Of a DNA stretch of 56,383 nt, positions 16,929-25,563 are shown in pieces (positions within the stretch are counted from its first letter, which is position 1; each line of letters begins with the position of its first letter). Made by a program: the position numbers and the translations under genes. The notes beneath the pieces are model-generated. The model made no database searches, was not told the DNA's origin, and saw only the letters and a program-made list of their open reading frames with translations. The DNA is from Candidatus Roizmanbacteria bacterium GW2011_GWA2_35_19 (GTDB lineage: Bacteria > Patescibacteriota > Microgenomatia > UBA1406 > GWC2-37-13), in assembly GCA_000990565.1 (NCBI GenBank), contig LBQC01000001.1:1-56383 (forward strand), read 5' to 3'.

Positions 16929-18671
16929 ATGTATTCGCAATTATTCAATCAGTTAAACAACACTCAACGACAAGCTGTGTCCTATGCCGACGGGCCTTCA
17001 ATAATTCTAGCTGGTGCCGGGTCTGGTAAAACTCGAGTCCTTGTTAGTAAAGTTCTGTACCTCATAAGTCAAAAAAAGGTCGATCCAAAATCAATTGTAA
17101 TGATTACTTTTACAAATAAGGCTGCAGGAGAGATGAAAAATCGAATGTTAGATCATCATCTTGGTTTTGTCGGAACTTTTCATTCATTTTGCGTTAGGAT
17201 CTTAAGAATCGAAGCGGAAAAAATGAATATAAGTAATGATTTTTTAATTTATGACGATGAGGATCAGTCGTCAATAATAAAATCGATAATCAAAGAAATG
17301 CAAATTGGGAGGTATACTGCCGGTTACTTTCAGAATAGAATATCTGCTGCTAAAAATATGCTTTTAACACCAATTCGTTATGCGGAAATATTTAAAGAAT
17401 ACTCATCAGAAGATGTCTTTAAAGTATATAATCGTTACCAGGTTGAACTTAAAAAAAACCAAGCTTTGGATTTTGATGATTTGATAATGAAAACGGTTGA
17501 GCTATTCCAAAAACATAAAGACATTTTAAATAAGTACCAGAATAAATATAAGTATTTTTTAGTTGATGAATTTCAAGATACAAATACTGCCCAATATATG
17601 CTGACTAAACTTCTCGCTGATAGTGACAAAAATATCACAATTGTAGGGGATTTTTCACAGAGTATTTATTCTTGGCGGGGAGCAGAAATTAAAAACTTAG
17701 AAAAGTTTAAAGACGATTTTAAAAACTCAAAAACTTTTTTTCTTGAAGAAAATTATAGATCAACCCAGTCGATTCTAAATTATGCATACGACGTCATATC
17801 AAAAAATTCTACACACCCAATACTAAAACTATATACAAAAAAAAATATCGGCGATGAAGTTGCTATTGTTGAATGTGAAAATGAAGAAGAGGAGGCATTG
17901 ATGGTGGTCGCAAAAATTCAATCGCTCGTTGGCGAGTATGATAACCAAGAGATAGCGATACTTTATCGGACTAATGCCCAGTCAAGAGCCCTTGAAGAAG
18001 TACTATTACATTCATCAGTCCCTTACGTATTAATTGGAGGGACTCGATTTTATGAACGTAAAGAAATAAAAGATATATTAAGCTATCTACGATTACTTGT
18101 GAATCCAGTTGAAAAAGTATCAACAGAAAGAATAATTAAATTAGGTAAAAGACGATGGGAAAAATTTAAAGGCTATTACGAAAAAAACAAAGAAGCAACT
18201 TCAAATAAGCAAACGATTCAACTTATAGAAGGGATTCTGGCCGACACAGAGTACCTAAAGCAGTTTGACGAAAAAGATGAAGAAGATTACTCTCGGCTTG
18301 AAAATATAAAAGAGCTAAAATCAGTTGCAATCGCTTTTCCAAAATTAAATGATTTTTTGGAACAGGTAGCCCTTGTTGAATCAGAATACTCCTCAGAGGA
18401 AAAAAATAATAAAAATAAAAATGGCATTAAATTAATGACCCTCCACCAAGCTAAGGGACTTGAATTTAAGGTAGTATTCGTGGTTGGACTCGAAGAAGGA
18501 CTACTTCCGCACTCGAGGTCGCTTGATAATATTTATTCACTTGAAGAGGAAAGAAGATTATTTTATGTTGGAATCACACGAGCAAAAGAAAGACTGATTA
18601 TAACTCACGCAAAGCGAAGATTTATTTTCGGAAGAAGAGGGGAGACGATGAAATCAAGGTTTTTGGAATAA
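16929..18671 (+). CDS. uvrD: UvrD/PcrA-type superfamily 1 DNA helicase, short form
   Basis: A 3'-5' helicase for repair and replication restart. Motif I is AGAGSGKT (28-35), then Ia TFTNKAAGEMKNRM, II LVDEFQDTN, III VGDFSQSIYSWRGA, IV EENYRSTQSILN, V LMTLHQAKGLEFKVVFVVGL and VI EEERRLFYVGITRAKERL. At 580 residues it is about 140 shorter than E. coli UvrD, with a reduced 2B domain and no C-terminal Tudor-like tail. GATAAT lies ten bases before the ATG, and no Shine-Dalgarno is seen. Confidence 0.9.
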   Translation: MYSQLFNQLNNTQRQAVSYADGPSIILAGAGSGKTRVLVSKVLYLISQKKVDPKSIVMITFTNKAAGEMKNRMLDHHLGFVGTFHSFCVRILRIEAEKMNISNDFLIYDDEDQSSIIKSIIKEMQIGRYTAGYFQNRISAAKNMLLTPIRYAEIFKEYSSEDVFKVYNRYQVELKKNQALDFDDLIMKTVELFQKHKDILNKYQNKYKYFLVDEFQDTNTAQYMLTKLLADSDKNITIVGDFSQSIYSWRGAEIKNLEKFKDDFKNSKTFFLEENYRSTQSILNYAYDVISKNSTHPILKLYTKKNIGDEVAIVECENEEEEALMVVAKIQSLVGEYDNQEIAILYRTNAQSRALEEVLLHSSVPYVLIGGTRFYERKEIKDILSYLRLLVNPVEKVSTERIIKLGKRRWEKFKGYYEKNKEATSNKQTIQLIEGILADTEYLKQFDEKDEEDYSRLENIKELKSVAIAFPKLNDFLEQVALVESEYSSEEKNNKNKNGIKLMTLHQAKGLEFKVVFVVGLEEGLLPHSRSLDNIYSLEEERRLFYVGITRAKERLIITHAKRRFIFGRRGETMKSRFLE

Positions 18672-18680
18672 AAAACTTTC

Positions 18681-18823
18681 GAGTATAACAAAAATATTTT
18701 ATAAGTGAACTCGCTTACCTCAGAAAATCCTCACAACCTTATAAATAATTTAAAGCACGACCTCTCTTTTAATTACTTGAGGTGCGCTCGGACATCCACT
18801 TAAAAAATATTTTTGTTATACTC
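18681..18823. repeat. 143-bp element with 27-bp terminal inverted repeats (26/27 match)
   Basis: GAGTATAACAAAAATATTTT plus seven more bases (18681-18707) recurs inverted at 18797-18823 with one mismatch. The 89-bp interior (18708-18796) has no ORF of note and carries a weaker inner pairing (ACCTCA / TGAGGT). The outer end of the right arm contains TTGTTATACTC, a possible -10 region for the next gene. It fills nearly all of the 177-bp space between uvrD and the acyltransferase. It is MITE-like in shape, or the hairpin of a structured RNA. Confidence 0.8.
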
Positions 18824-18848
18824 TTCTATATAGGTAAAGACAAACGAT

Positions 18849-19445
18849 ATGTTTAGAGATAAATTTGGTAAAAAATTAACTTTGAGAGAATTATATATTA
18901 AGATAATCAATAGATTAAAAAATATATTGTTAGAATTAGTTGTTTTCAAGCTGCATTTAATTGGATGCATTCCATCTCACTCTTTTAGAAAATTCTTTTA
19001 TCGACTTTTTGGAATTAAAATTGGTAAAGGATCAGTTATTCATACAAAAGCACGGTTTTATGATCCAAGGAACATAGAAATAGGAGATGATACTATAATT
19101 GGTGAAGGCGCTGTCCTTGACGGCCGGGAAAAGCTTATAATCGGTAGTCATGTTGACATTGCATCCGAGGTTATGATTTATAACTCTCAGCATAATATTG
19201 AAAGCGAGACTTTTGAGGCAACGCACGGCAAAGTTATCATTGAAGACTACGTATTTATCGGCCCCCGGGTAATAGTCTTACCAGGGGTTAAAATTGGCCG
19301 CGGAGCTGTTGTTGCAGCCGGAGCGGTCGTCACAAAAGAAGTCCCTCCTTATGCAATAGTTGGCGGAGTCCCAGCTAAGATAATCGGTGAGCGCCGTAAT
19401 AAGGATCTTCATTATAAACTTGGTAGAGCGAGACTCTTCAGGTAA
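18849..19445 (+). CDS. Hexapeptide-repeat acyltransferase (LbH family)
   Basis: 198 residues. From about residue 60 the left-handed beta-helix hexapeptide pattern runs through IGKGSVIHTKARF, IEIGDDTIIGEGAVLDG, LIIGSHVDIASEVMIYNSQHN, VIIEDYVFIGPRVIVLPGVKIGRGAVVAAGAVVTKEVPPYAIVGGVPAKII, written here in its successive rungs. His in NSQHN is the likely catalytic base. Such WbbJ/maltose-acetyltransferase-like enzymes O-acetylate sugars of surface glycans. The N-terminal part is basic and amphipathic, perhaps membrane-associated. Confidence 0.85.
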   Translation: MFRDKFGKKLTLRELYIKIINRLKNILLELVVFKLHLIGCIPSHSFRKFFYRLFGIKIGKGSVIHTKARFYDPRNIEIGDDTIIGEGAVLDGREKLIIGSHVDIASEVMIYNSQHNIESETFEATHGKVIIEDYVFIGPRVIVLPGVKIGRGAVVAAGAVVTKEVPPYAIVGGVPAKIIGERRNKDLHYKLGRARLFR

Positions 19446-19559
19446 TAGGAATATTTCAAATAATCAAATAAAGAAATAACAAAAAACTATTTGAACGATG
19501 TTAATTTTTCATGAGTCGGGGGAGAGAAGTTGTTTTTGATGGTAATGTTATTAAAATAG

Positions 19560-19808
19560 TTATTTTATTTTTCCAACAATTGCTATTGTTTTTGGCTTTA
19601 TAAGGATTGGTTTACAGGGTCGTTGACCTTTACCTTCATATTCTGGGTGATAGGCACTCATGTGATTTAGTATTTCTGATTGGACTTGCCCGTTAAAGCC
19701 AATAGTATCCTCGGCAATTATATCTACGGGCCCTTTATTACAAGAAAACCTAACACCGTCACTTAAAGCAGTGCTTTCCAAAGCTCTTACAAATAAACCT
19801 TCATCCAT
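19560..19808 (-). CDS. Small protein, unknown
   Basis: 82 residues, start MDEGLFVRALES, soluble, with two cysteines. TATAAT stands about 16 bases before the ATG on the minus strand and no competing gene covers the region, which supports it being real. No domain is recognised. The space 19446-19559 before its 3' end holds only AT-rich sequence and a short run of purines. Confidence 0.5.
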   Translation of the reverse strand: MDEGLFVRALESTALSDGVRFSCNKGPVDIIAEDTIGFNGQVQSEILNHMSAYHPEYEGKGQRPCKPILIKPKTIAIVGKIK

Positions 19809-19894
19809 AAAATAATAATTTAATTATATACTTATTTTTAAAATATAAATTCTTATGATTACAATTCCAAACAATATCAATTCTTAGGGGTTGC

Positions 19895-21307
19895 CTAGTC
19901 GGCTGTGCCGACCAAGAATACTGCCTGCCAGGGTTTATAGAAAGAATAGTACTTCTCATTAATTGCTAATTGCTCATTTTTGTAAACTTTGTATACAAAA
20001 GACGCCTTGCTGCCCCAAGCTGGGAAATCCACTTGTTTTGTAATTCCTTTTTTTAAGGTAGGGTCGTCTTGGTATCTGGCGGCCGGAGGAGATGATACAT
20101 CCCATAAAGCCGTGTCAGTAATTTCAATCTTACGATTATCTTTTTTTCCATAAAAATGAAAGGACAGAAGATTATTTTCTTCATCAATTTCAGTTTGAAT
20201 CAAGATATAGCCAGGAGTGTCGTTTTTGATTTTTAAATCAACCGAAGGAGCAAAAATTGTTGCGTCAAATCCGGGTTTCGAATCATTCTCATAGTAACTA
20301 ACTCGGTATGCATGAGGGTGGCGTTCAACGATCGGGAGACCTGCAGCGAGCGCGGCTCGAAATAGCGTCGTTGATACCTGACAGACTCCGCCTCCGTCCC
20401 CCAAGACCGTCTTCCCGTCTTTTATGATGTAGGCAGGTTTATAGCCAGTTAGTGACGAAATATCACCGATTGCGTCCACGAAAGAAAAGACTTTGTCTTT
20501 TGGAATGAGTACCCCATTAAACTTTGATGCAGCCAAAATGACATTATGGACTCTTTCGGGGATGGAGTGAGTGTAGTCTGATTTTCCAACGGCAATTTCT
20601 TCCTCAATGCCGAAAGAATTAGATTGTGCAAGTGTTATCTCTGGTTGAATAACTTCATACTCTAATTTAATTGATTTACTATATTTTTCGTTTTTTAAAT
20701 TCTTAATGTTTTCATCAAAATCCATTAAGAATTGATCTGATAGGATTTTTAATCCTTTCTCTTCATTTCGAAAACTTGTAACCTTACCGTTTTCGAACTT
20801 AAATAAAGCGTTTCTTGCCGGTTTATTATATGACTCTTCTGACTTTGAGACAAATTCTTTGATTGGCTCATGGTTATAATTAAGGTTGCTTAGGAGCTGG
20901 TACTTTTGAATTTTTATCAGGCTTGAAAATACTTGGTAAAATCTTGAAAGAGCATGACTTGATCTACCTATCAGGTAGGCCTGCTCGGCAGCTGTTTCCC
21001 CGTCGTATTTTAAATTTATTCCGCTCGCCGAAAAAGTTGAAATTGGTTGATCCTTGTAGATTGCTGTAAATCTTTTGTCTTGTAATTTATTTGATGCTTT
21101 GGAAAAATATTCAATAATTTGCATTTTCGTAAATCCAGAAAAATCTTGGTTATCAATAAAAACATTTGGATAAACTTTATTTTTAAATGTTAAGTTATAC
21201 CTATATAATTTATAGAAATAATTTAGAATTATAACGGTTATTGCAATAACCGTACCTACCAAAAAATAATTAATCTTTATCCATTTATTATTCATTTTTG
21301 TTATCAT
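19895..21307 (-). CDS. VanW family protein with peptidoglycan-binding-like N-terminal domain
   Basis: 470 residues: one membrane helix (about 11-28), a substrate-binding-like region (FPSGFTKMQIIEYF-type helix and NARLATYKD-like strands, weakly seen), then the VanW domain. The latter is clear in PKDKVFSFVDAIGDISSLTGYKPAYII, GDGGGVCQVSTTLFRAAL, IVERHPHAYRVSYYE and GFDATIF. VanW domains occur in glycopeptide-resistance loci and cell-wall proteins; their activity is not known. A word repeat (TTAATTGCTAATTGCTCAT, 19958-19976) is translated as NEQLAINE near the C terminus. Its start is seven bases from the divergent gene at 21315. Confidence 0.85.
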   Translation of the reverse strand: MITKMNNKWIKINYFLVGTVIAITVIILNYFYKLYRYNLTFKNKVYPNVFIDNQDFSGFTKMQIIEYFSKASNKLQDKRFTAIYKDQPISTFSASGINLKYDGETAAEQAYLIGRSSHALSRFYQVFSSLIKIQKYQLLSNLNYNHEPIKEFVSKSEESYNKPARNALFKFENGKVTSFRNEEKGLKILSDQFLMDFDENIKNLKNEKYSKSIKLEYEVIQPEITLAQSNSFGIEEEIAVGKSDYTHSIPERVHNVILAASKFNGVLIPKDKVFSFVDAIGDISSLTGYKPAYIIKDGKTVLGDGGGVCQVSTTLFRAALAAGLPIVERHPHAYRVSYYENDSKPGFDATIFAPSVDLKIKNDTPGYILIQTEIDEENNLLSFHFYGKKDNRKIEITDTALWDVSSPPAARYQDDPTLKKGITKQVDFPAWGSKASFVYKVYKNEQLAINEKYYSFYKPWQAVFLVGTAD

Positions 21308-21314
21308 TGATACT

Positions 21315-22775
21315 ATGGATGATAATAATGAAAAACCCGTTGAAAATCAAACAGAACCAGAAACTGTGTACCAAAATACCCCCGATGAAGGCCCTGTTCA
21401 GATTGAAGAAGTAGCTCCAGAAGTAGATGCACCTGACGAAGTCCTCGAGCCAGTCGATACCTCTCCGCCAGTCTATCATGAGAGTAAAAATCAATATTTA
21501 ATAATCATTTTAGGGGCCGTCTTTTTTGTAGTTATTCTTTTTTTTATAATTAGAGGGATCTTTGGAGGGGCGGCTAAGAAAGAAGTAACACTTCAGTATT
21601 GGGGGTTATGGGAGGATGAGCAAGTGATAAAACCTCTGATAGATTTATACGTTCAAAAAAATCCAAATATCAAAATTCAGTATCAAAAAATGTCTCCTAT
21701 TAGCTATCGGGAAAAACTACTCGCAAGAAGTCAAGCAAAAGCAGGCCCCGACATTTTTAGATTTCACAATACTTGGCTTCCATCAATTAAAGAAATCGTT
21801 TCCCCACTACCTTCATCAATTATGAGCGGGAACGAGTTTGACAAGACGTTCTATCCAGTTGCAAAAAGTGACCTTAAGGTCGGTAATTTTTACTATGGCA
21901 TACCTCTCATGATAGATAGTCTTGTGCTTGTATACAACGAAAATCTATTTAAAAAAGCGGGTGTTGAAATCGCCCCGTCTACTTGGGACGATATCACGGA
22001 AATAGTACCGAGGTTGACAGTTAAGGATAGAGGTGGGCAATTAATAACTTCAGGTATTGCGATTGGTACGACTTCCAATATTGAGCATTTTTCAGATATT
22101 TTTGGCCTATTATTAGTTCAGAATGGTGGATCAATTTCAAAATTAGATTCTCCTGAAGCGGCAGGAGCCTTAGAAATATATAGAAAATTTTCCGAAATGC
22201 CTCAAGGCTATTGGTCCGATGAAATGCCAAATTCATTAACTGCTTTTATACAAGAAAAAGTGGCAATGATAATAGTTCCTTCATGGCAAATTCTAAGCAT
22301 TAAAGCAGCTAACCCTGATATTGAGTTAAAAGTTGTACCAGTCCCATCGGTCCCGGGATCAGAGCAAGTTTCTCTTGCCACTTATTGGGTTGAAGGTGTG
22401 TCAAAATATAGCCTAAACCAAATTGAAGCATGGAAATTTTTACGATTTTTATCAGAAAAAGATAACTTAACAAAACTATATGAAATTGAAAGTAGGGTAA
22501 GACCATTTGGTGAGCCGTATTCGCGAGTTGATTTAGCCCCACTTTTATCGCAAAATGAATATATAGGACCTGTTATTAAACAGGCAAATAATTTAGTTTC
22601 AGAGCCTTTAATGTCGAGGACTTATGACAATGGATTGAATGATGAAATTGTTAAGTATATTGAAAACGCAATTAATTCAACCATTCAAGGGGTGTCTTAT
22701 AGTGAGGCGCTAAAAACTGCAATGTCAGGAGTTTCTCAAGTATTTCAGAAATACGGAATAGAAATATCAAATTAA
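21315..22775 (+). CDS. Membrane-anchored extracellular solute-binding protein, family 1
   Basis: 486 residues. A Glu/Pro-rich cytoplasmic tail of about 55 residues precedes one membrane helix (about 58-77). Then comes a periplasmic-binding-protein fold of the maltose/sugar type: VTLQYWGLWEDEQVIKPLIDLYVQKNPNIKIQYQ (in two blocks), GPDIFRFHNTWLP, YYGIPLMIDSLVLVYNENLFKKAG and STWDDITEIV. No ABC permease or ATPase gene is next to it, and the helix is not a cleavable lipoprotein signal. It may serve as a sensor or scavenger, or work with a transporter elsewhere. Next gene after 4 bp. Confidence 0.85.
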   Translation: MDDNNEKPVENQTEPETVYQNTPDEGPVQIEEVAPEVDAPDEVLEPVDTSPPVYHESKNQYLIIILGAVFFVVILFFIIRGIFGGAAKKEVTLQYWGLWEDEQVIKPLIDLYVQKNPNIKIQYQKMSPISYREKLLARSQAKAGPDIFRFHNTWLPSIKEIVSPLPSSIMSGNEFDKTFYPVAKSDLKVGNFYYGIPLMIDSLVLVYNENLFKKAGVEIAPSTWDDITEIVPRLTVKDRGGQLITSGIAIGTTSNIEHFSDIFGLLLVQNGGSISKLDSPEAAGALEIYRKFSEMPQGYWSDEMPNSLTAFIQEKVAMIIVPSWQILSIKAANPDIELKVVPVPSVPGSEQVSLATYWVEGVSKYSLNQIEAWKFLRFLSEKDNLTKLYEIESRVRPFGEPYSRVDLAPLLSQNEYIGPVIKQANNLVSEPLMSRTYDNGLNDEIVKYIENAINSTIQGVSYSEALKTAMSGVSQVFQKYGIEISN

Positions 22776-22779
22776 TAAT

Positions 22780-24807
22780 ATGAATTTTTCTTTTTTTAAA
22801 AAAAAATCTTCTACAGCTCATACATATTTAGGCCTTTTTTTAAAGGAGTCAAGAGGTGAAGTCATGATTATTGAATCAGTCGACAAAGATATATCTATTT
22901 CACATAGTGAATCTTTTGATTATTCAAATAGTTGGGAAAACTTAACAAATGACATAGAAGAAATTTTATTCCGGCTGGAAAAAAAGATTGGCCAACAATT
23001 TACAAAAACGATATTTTTTATGTACTCGCATTTTATTGATGATAAAGCGGGCGATATAAAAAAACCATATTTACAAAAAATCAAGGACTTAGTAAAAAAT
23101 CTCGAATTAACGGCTTTAGGATATATAGAGTGCCATGAGGCAGTCTCGTCATTTCTTCAAAAAAAGGAAGAAATTTCACTTACGGCTATTCTTATAGAAA
23201 TTGACGCTAACAATTTAGGGATATTTATTTATAAAGGCGGAAAAATAAACTACAAAATTATTGTGTCCCGTACTGACAATATCGTTGAAGATATTATGAA
23301 GGGCCTGAGCGACCTTAAAGGTAAATATCTCTTGCCATCAAGGATAATTTTATATGACTCTCAAAATCTAGATTCCACTTCGGACAAAATATTAACCCAT
23401 AAATGGGGAAGTGAGTACTTTGTCCAATTACCAAGAGTTGACATTTTGACCTATTTAGAAGTTTCTCAAGGATTAATAGAAGTTTTTGGCCAACAAATAG
23501 GGCTACATAGCACGCACGAAAAAACTTCAAATGTAGAAGACAAGAAGAATGAAGTGATGGGATTTTTAATTAATGATGATGTAAAACAACTCGAATCCAA
23601 AAGTGAAAATAACATAGTCCTATTAGAAAAAAAAGATTTTCTTGGGTCGACAAAACAATTTGCAAATAATCTATTATCAAAATTCGAATTGTTATTCAGT
23701 TTAAGAAAAAAAATATATATAAATTTATCCGGTAAATACACAGTATATGTGGGATTTTTTATAATTATAATTTCTTTATTTTTAAATGAATATTTCTTTC
23801 ATAAAGCTGAGGTTAGATTATATATGCCCTCAAAAACTATAAGTAAAAAAGCAGATTTTGACATTTTGTACGAAATATCTTCAGTGTCGGCCACATTATC
23901 TGATGAGATAGCAACTACTGGAGTAAAGGAAATCGGTGACCCGGCAACAGGCAAAGTCACAGTCCATAATTTTGACGATAAAGAGAAGATTTTTAGCAAA
24001 GGAAGTATCCTTGATTATAACGGACTCAAATTTCTACTTGATACTGAAGTGAAAGTTGCCTCATCAACTTTGGCGCCTGACGGGTCTGTAAAACTTCCAG
24101 GAAAGACTGAATCAGCGGTCAAAGCTTCAAATATAGGAAAGGAAGGCAATTTAGAAAAAGGTAAAAGATTCAAAATTGATGATTTAACTCAAAGCTTATA
24201 TTTTGCTGTCAATGAAAGCGCTTTTGCAAACGGGACCCGTAAGGCTATTAAAACCGTATCAAAGACAGATCAAGCAAATTTAACTGCCAAAGTTATTAAT
24301 CAATCAAAAAAACAACCGGATTTTTCAAAAATTAAAGGGGAGGTAATCATATCACTTACGGAAGCCAACCTTGTCAAGACAAATTTTTCAAAAGAGGTCG
24401 GTGAAGAGGGTGATCGATTATCTCTTAAAGCTACCGTGCAAACCAGTTATTTTTTTTATAAAAAAGAAGATCTTTTGAATCAGATAAAGAAACTTATTAA
24501 GAAAGAAATTGAATCTGGCTATTCACTTGAGGATGGTCAAATAAATTATAAAATTATCAAAGCGGAAAAAAAAGACAAGAACGTTAAACTAAATCTTGAT
24601 ATAAAAGCAAATGCAATTATGGATATAAATACAGATGAAGTAAAAAATAGTTTAGTCGGAAAAAACAAGGACTTGCTTGATAAAATTCTGAAAGAACAAT
24701 TTGAAGCTGAAGGATATGACCTGAAAGCTGATCAATCGCTTCCTTTTATCAATAATTATCTACCGTTTTTAAACAAAAATATTAGTTTGATTATGACAAC
24801 TCTTTAA
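22780..24807 (+). CDS. PilM/FtsA-like domain fused to a baseplate-J-like extracytoplasmic domain
   Basis: 675 residues. Residues about 15-250 look like a degenerate actin-type fold (TYLGLFLKESRGEVMII, then TAILIEIDANNLGIFIYKGG, then PSRIILYDSQ), in the manner of PilM or FtsA. A membrane helix lies at about 322-340. The outside part (about 350-480) has ATTGVKEIGDPATGKVTVHNF and GKTESAVKASNIGKEGNLEKG, the pattern annotated as baseplate J-like in CPR genomes. It could link cytoplasmic ring assembly to an envelope structure. The first domain call is tentative. Confidence 0.6.
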   Translation: MNFSFFKKKSSTAHTYLGLFLKESRGEVMIIESVDKDISISHSESFDYSNSWENLTNDIEEILFRLEKKIGQQFTKTIFFMYSHFIDDKAGDIKKPYLQKIKDLVKNLELTALGYIECHEAVSSFLQKKEEISLTAILIEIDANNLGIFIYKGGKINYKIIVSRTDNIVEDIMKGLSDLKGKYLLPSRIILYDSQNLDSTSDKILTHKWGSEYFVQLPRVDILTYLEVSQGLIEVFGQQIGLHSTHEKTSNVEDKKNEVMGFLINDDVKQLESKSENNIVLLEKKDFLGSTKQFANNLLSKFELLFSLRKKIYINLSGKYTVYVGFFIIIISLFLNEYFFHKAEVRLYMPSKTISKKADFDILYEISSVSATLSDEIATTGVKEIGDPATGKVTVHNFDDKEKIFSKGSILDYNGLKFLLDTEVKVASSTLAPDGSVKLPGKTESAVKASNIGKEGNLEKGKRFKIDDLTQSLYFAVNESAFANGTRKAIKTVSKTDQANLTAKVINQSKKQPDFSKIKGEVIISLTEANLVKTNFSKEVGEEGDRLSLKATVQTSYFFYKKEDLLNQIKKLIKKEIESGYSLEDGQINYKIIKAEKKDKNVKLNLDIKANAIMDINTDEVKNSLVGKNKDLLDKILKEQFEAEGYDLKADQSLPFINNYLPFLNKNISLIMTTL

Positions 24808-24810
24808 TTT

Positions 24811-25545
24811 ATGCCGGTTCACGTTTACATAAAAAAACAAAATACTCCAGAAAAGAAAGCTATAACCGCATTTTCATACGCCTCGCTTATTATTGGCTCA
24901 CTCTTGCTTTTTTGGTCATTTTACCCGATATTATCATTTGAAGTTTATTCAAGATTTTTTATTAAAAAATATGTTAAAACTCCAGTTTCAAATGAAGGAG
25001 TACCTTCGCTTAATGAAGCAAATTCGGTTCTTGGTAGTCTTAATCCATTGTCAAACAATCTCCGTGACTATACTCAAGCAAGTCTGTGGTTTCCTGATCG
25101 TCCTCAAGCTACAATTTTTAGCAATCTTAATGTAAAAGAATATGCCTTGTCAATACCTAAGCTTAATATCAAAGATGCGAAAGTAGTCGTTGGGGGAGAG
25201 GATTTGACAAAAAGCCTAATTCATTATTTGCCCCAATCATTACCTGGTGAATTCGGGAACGTTGCAATCTTTGGTCATTCAACTTTGCCACAGCTTTACA
25301 ATACAAAAGATTACAAAACTATTTTTACCTACCTACCTTCACTTGACAATGGTGATAATATTTTTGTGAAAGTAGGCGACTTAGAATACCAATATGAAGT
25401 ATTTTCAATAACTACGGTAAAACCCGATCAAGTTTCGGTCCTTGAACAAAATAAAGAAGCCTCTTTTATTACCTTAATTACCTGTGTCCCGCCAGGTACG
25501 TTCTGGGAACGTTTGGTTGTCAAGGCTAAATTAAAATTGCTTTAA
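24811..25545 (+). CDS. Sortase
   Basis: 244 residues: an N-terminal membrane helix (about 20-40), then a sortase beta-barrel. The catalytic residues are visible in order: His156 in FGHST, Cys225 in TLITCVP and Arg234 in WERLVV. Sortases cleave LPxTG-like tails and join the protein to cell-wall peptides or pilins. Candidate substrates with LPDSG or PVTG tails lie at 15442 and 13490. The gene sits 19 bp ahead of a class A penicillin-binding protein. Confidence 0.92.
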   Translation: MPVHVYIKKQNTPEKKAITAFSYASLIIGSLLLFWSFYPILSFEVYSRFFIKKYVKTPVSNEGVPSLNEANSVLGSLNPLSNNLRDYTQASLWFPDRPQATIFSNLNVKEYALSIPKLNIKDAKVVVGGEDLTKSLIHYLPQSLPGEFGNVAIFGHSTLPQLYNTKDYKTIFTYLPSLDNGDNIFVKVGDLEYQYEVFSITTVKPDQVSVLEQNKEASFITLITCVPPGTFWERLVVKAKLKLL

Positions 25546-25563
25546 CCTATAATATTTGGTAAA

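Noticed and set aside
19511-19603. Short plus-strand ORF with a hydrophobic end (MSRGREVVF...)
   Set aside because: It overlaps the small minus-strand gene and its hydrophobic part is antisense to that gene. No conservation can be judged.
21315-22775. Sugar ABC transporter operon
   Set aside because: Only the binding protein is present; neighbours are envelope proteins, with no permease or ATPase.
22780-24807. Baseplate-J-like domain as evidence of a prophage
   Set aside because: No other tail, capsid or integrase gene is near; this domain type is common in CPR envelope proteins.
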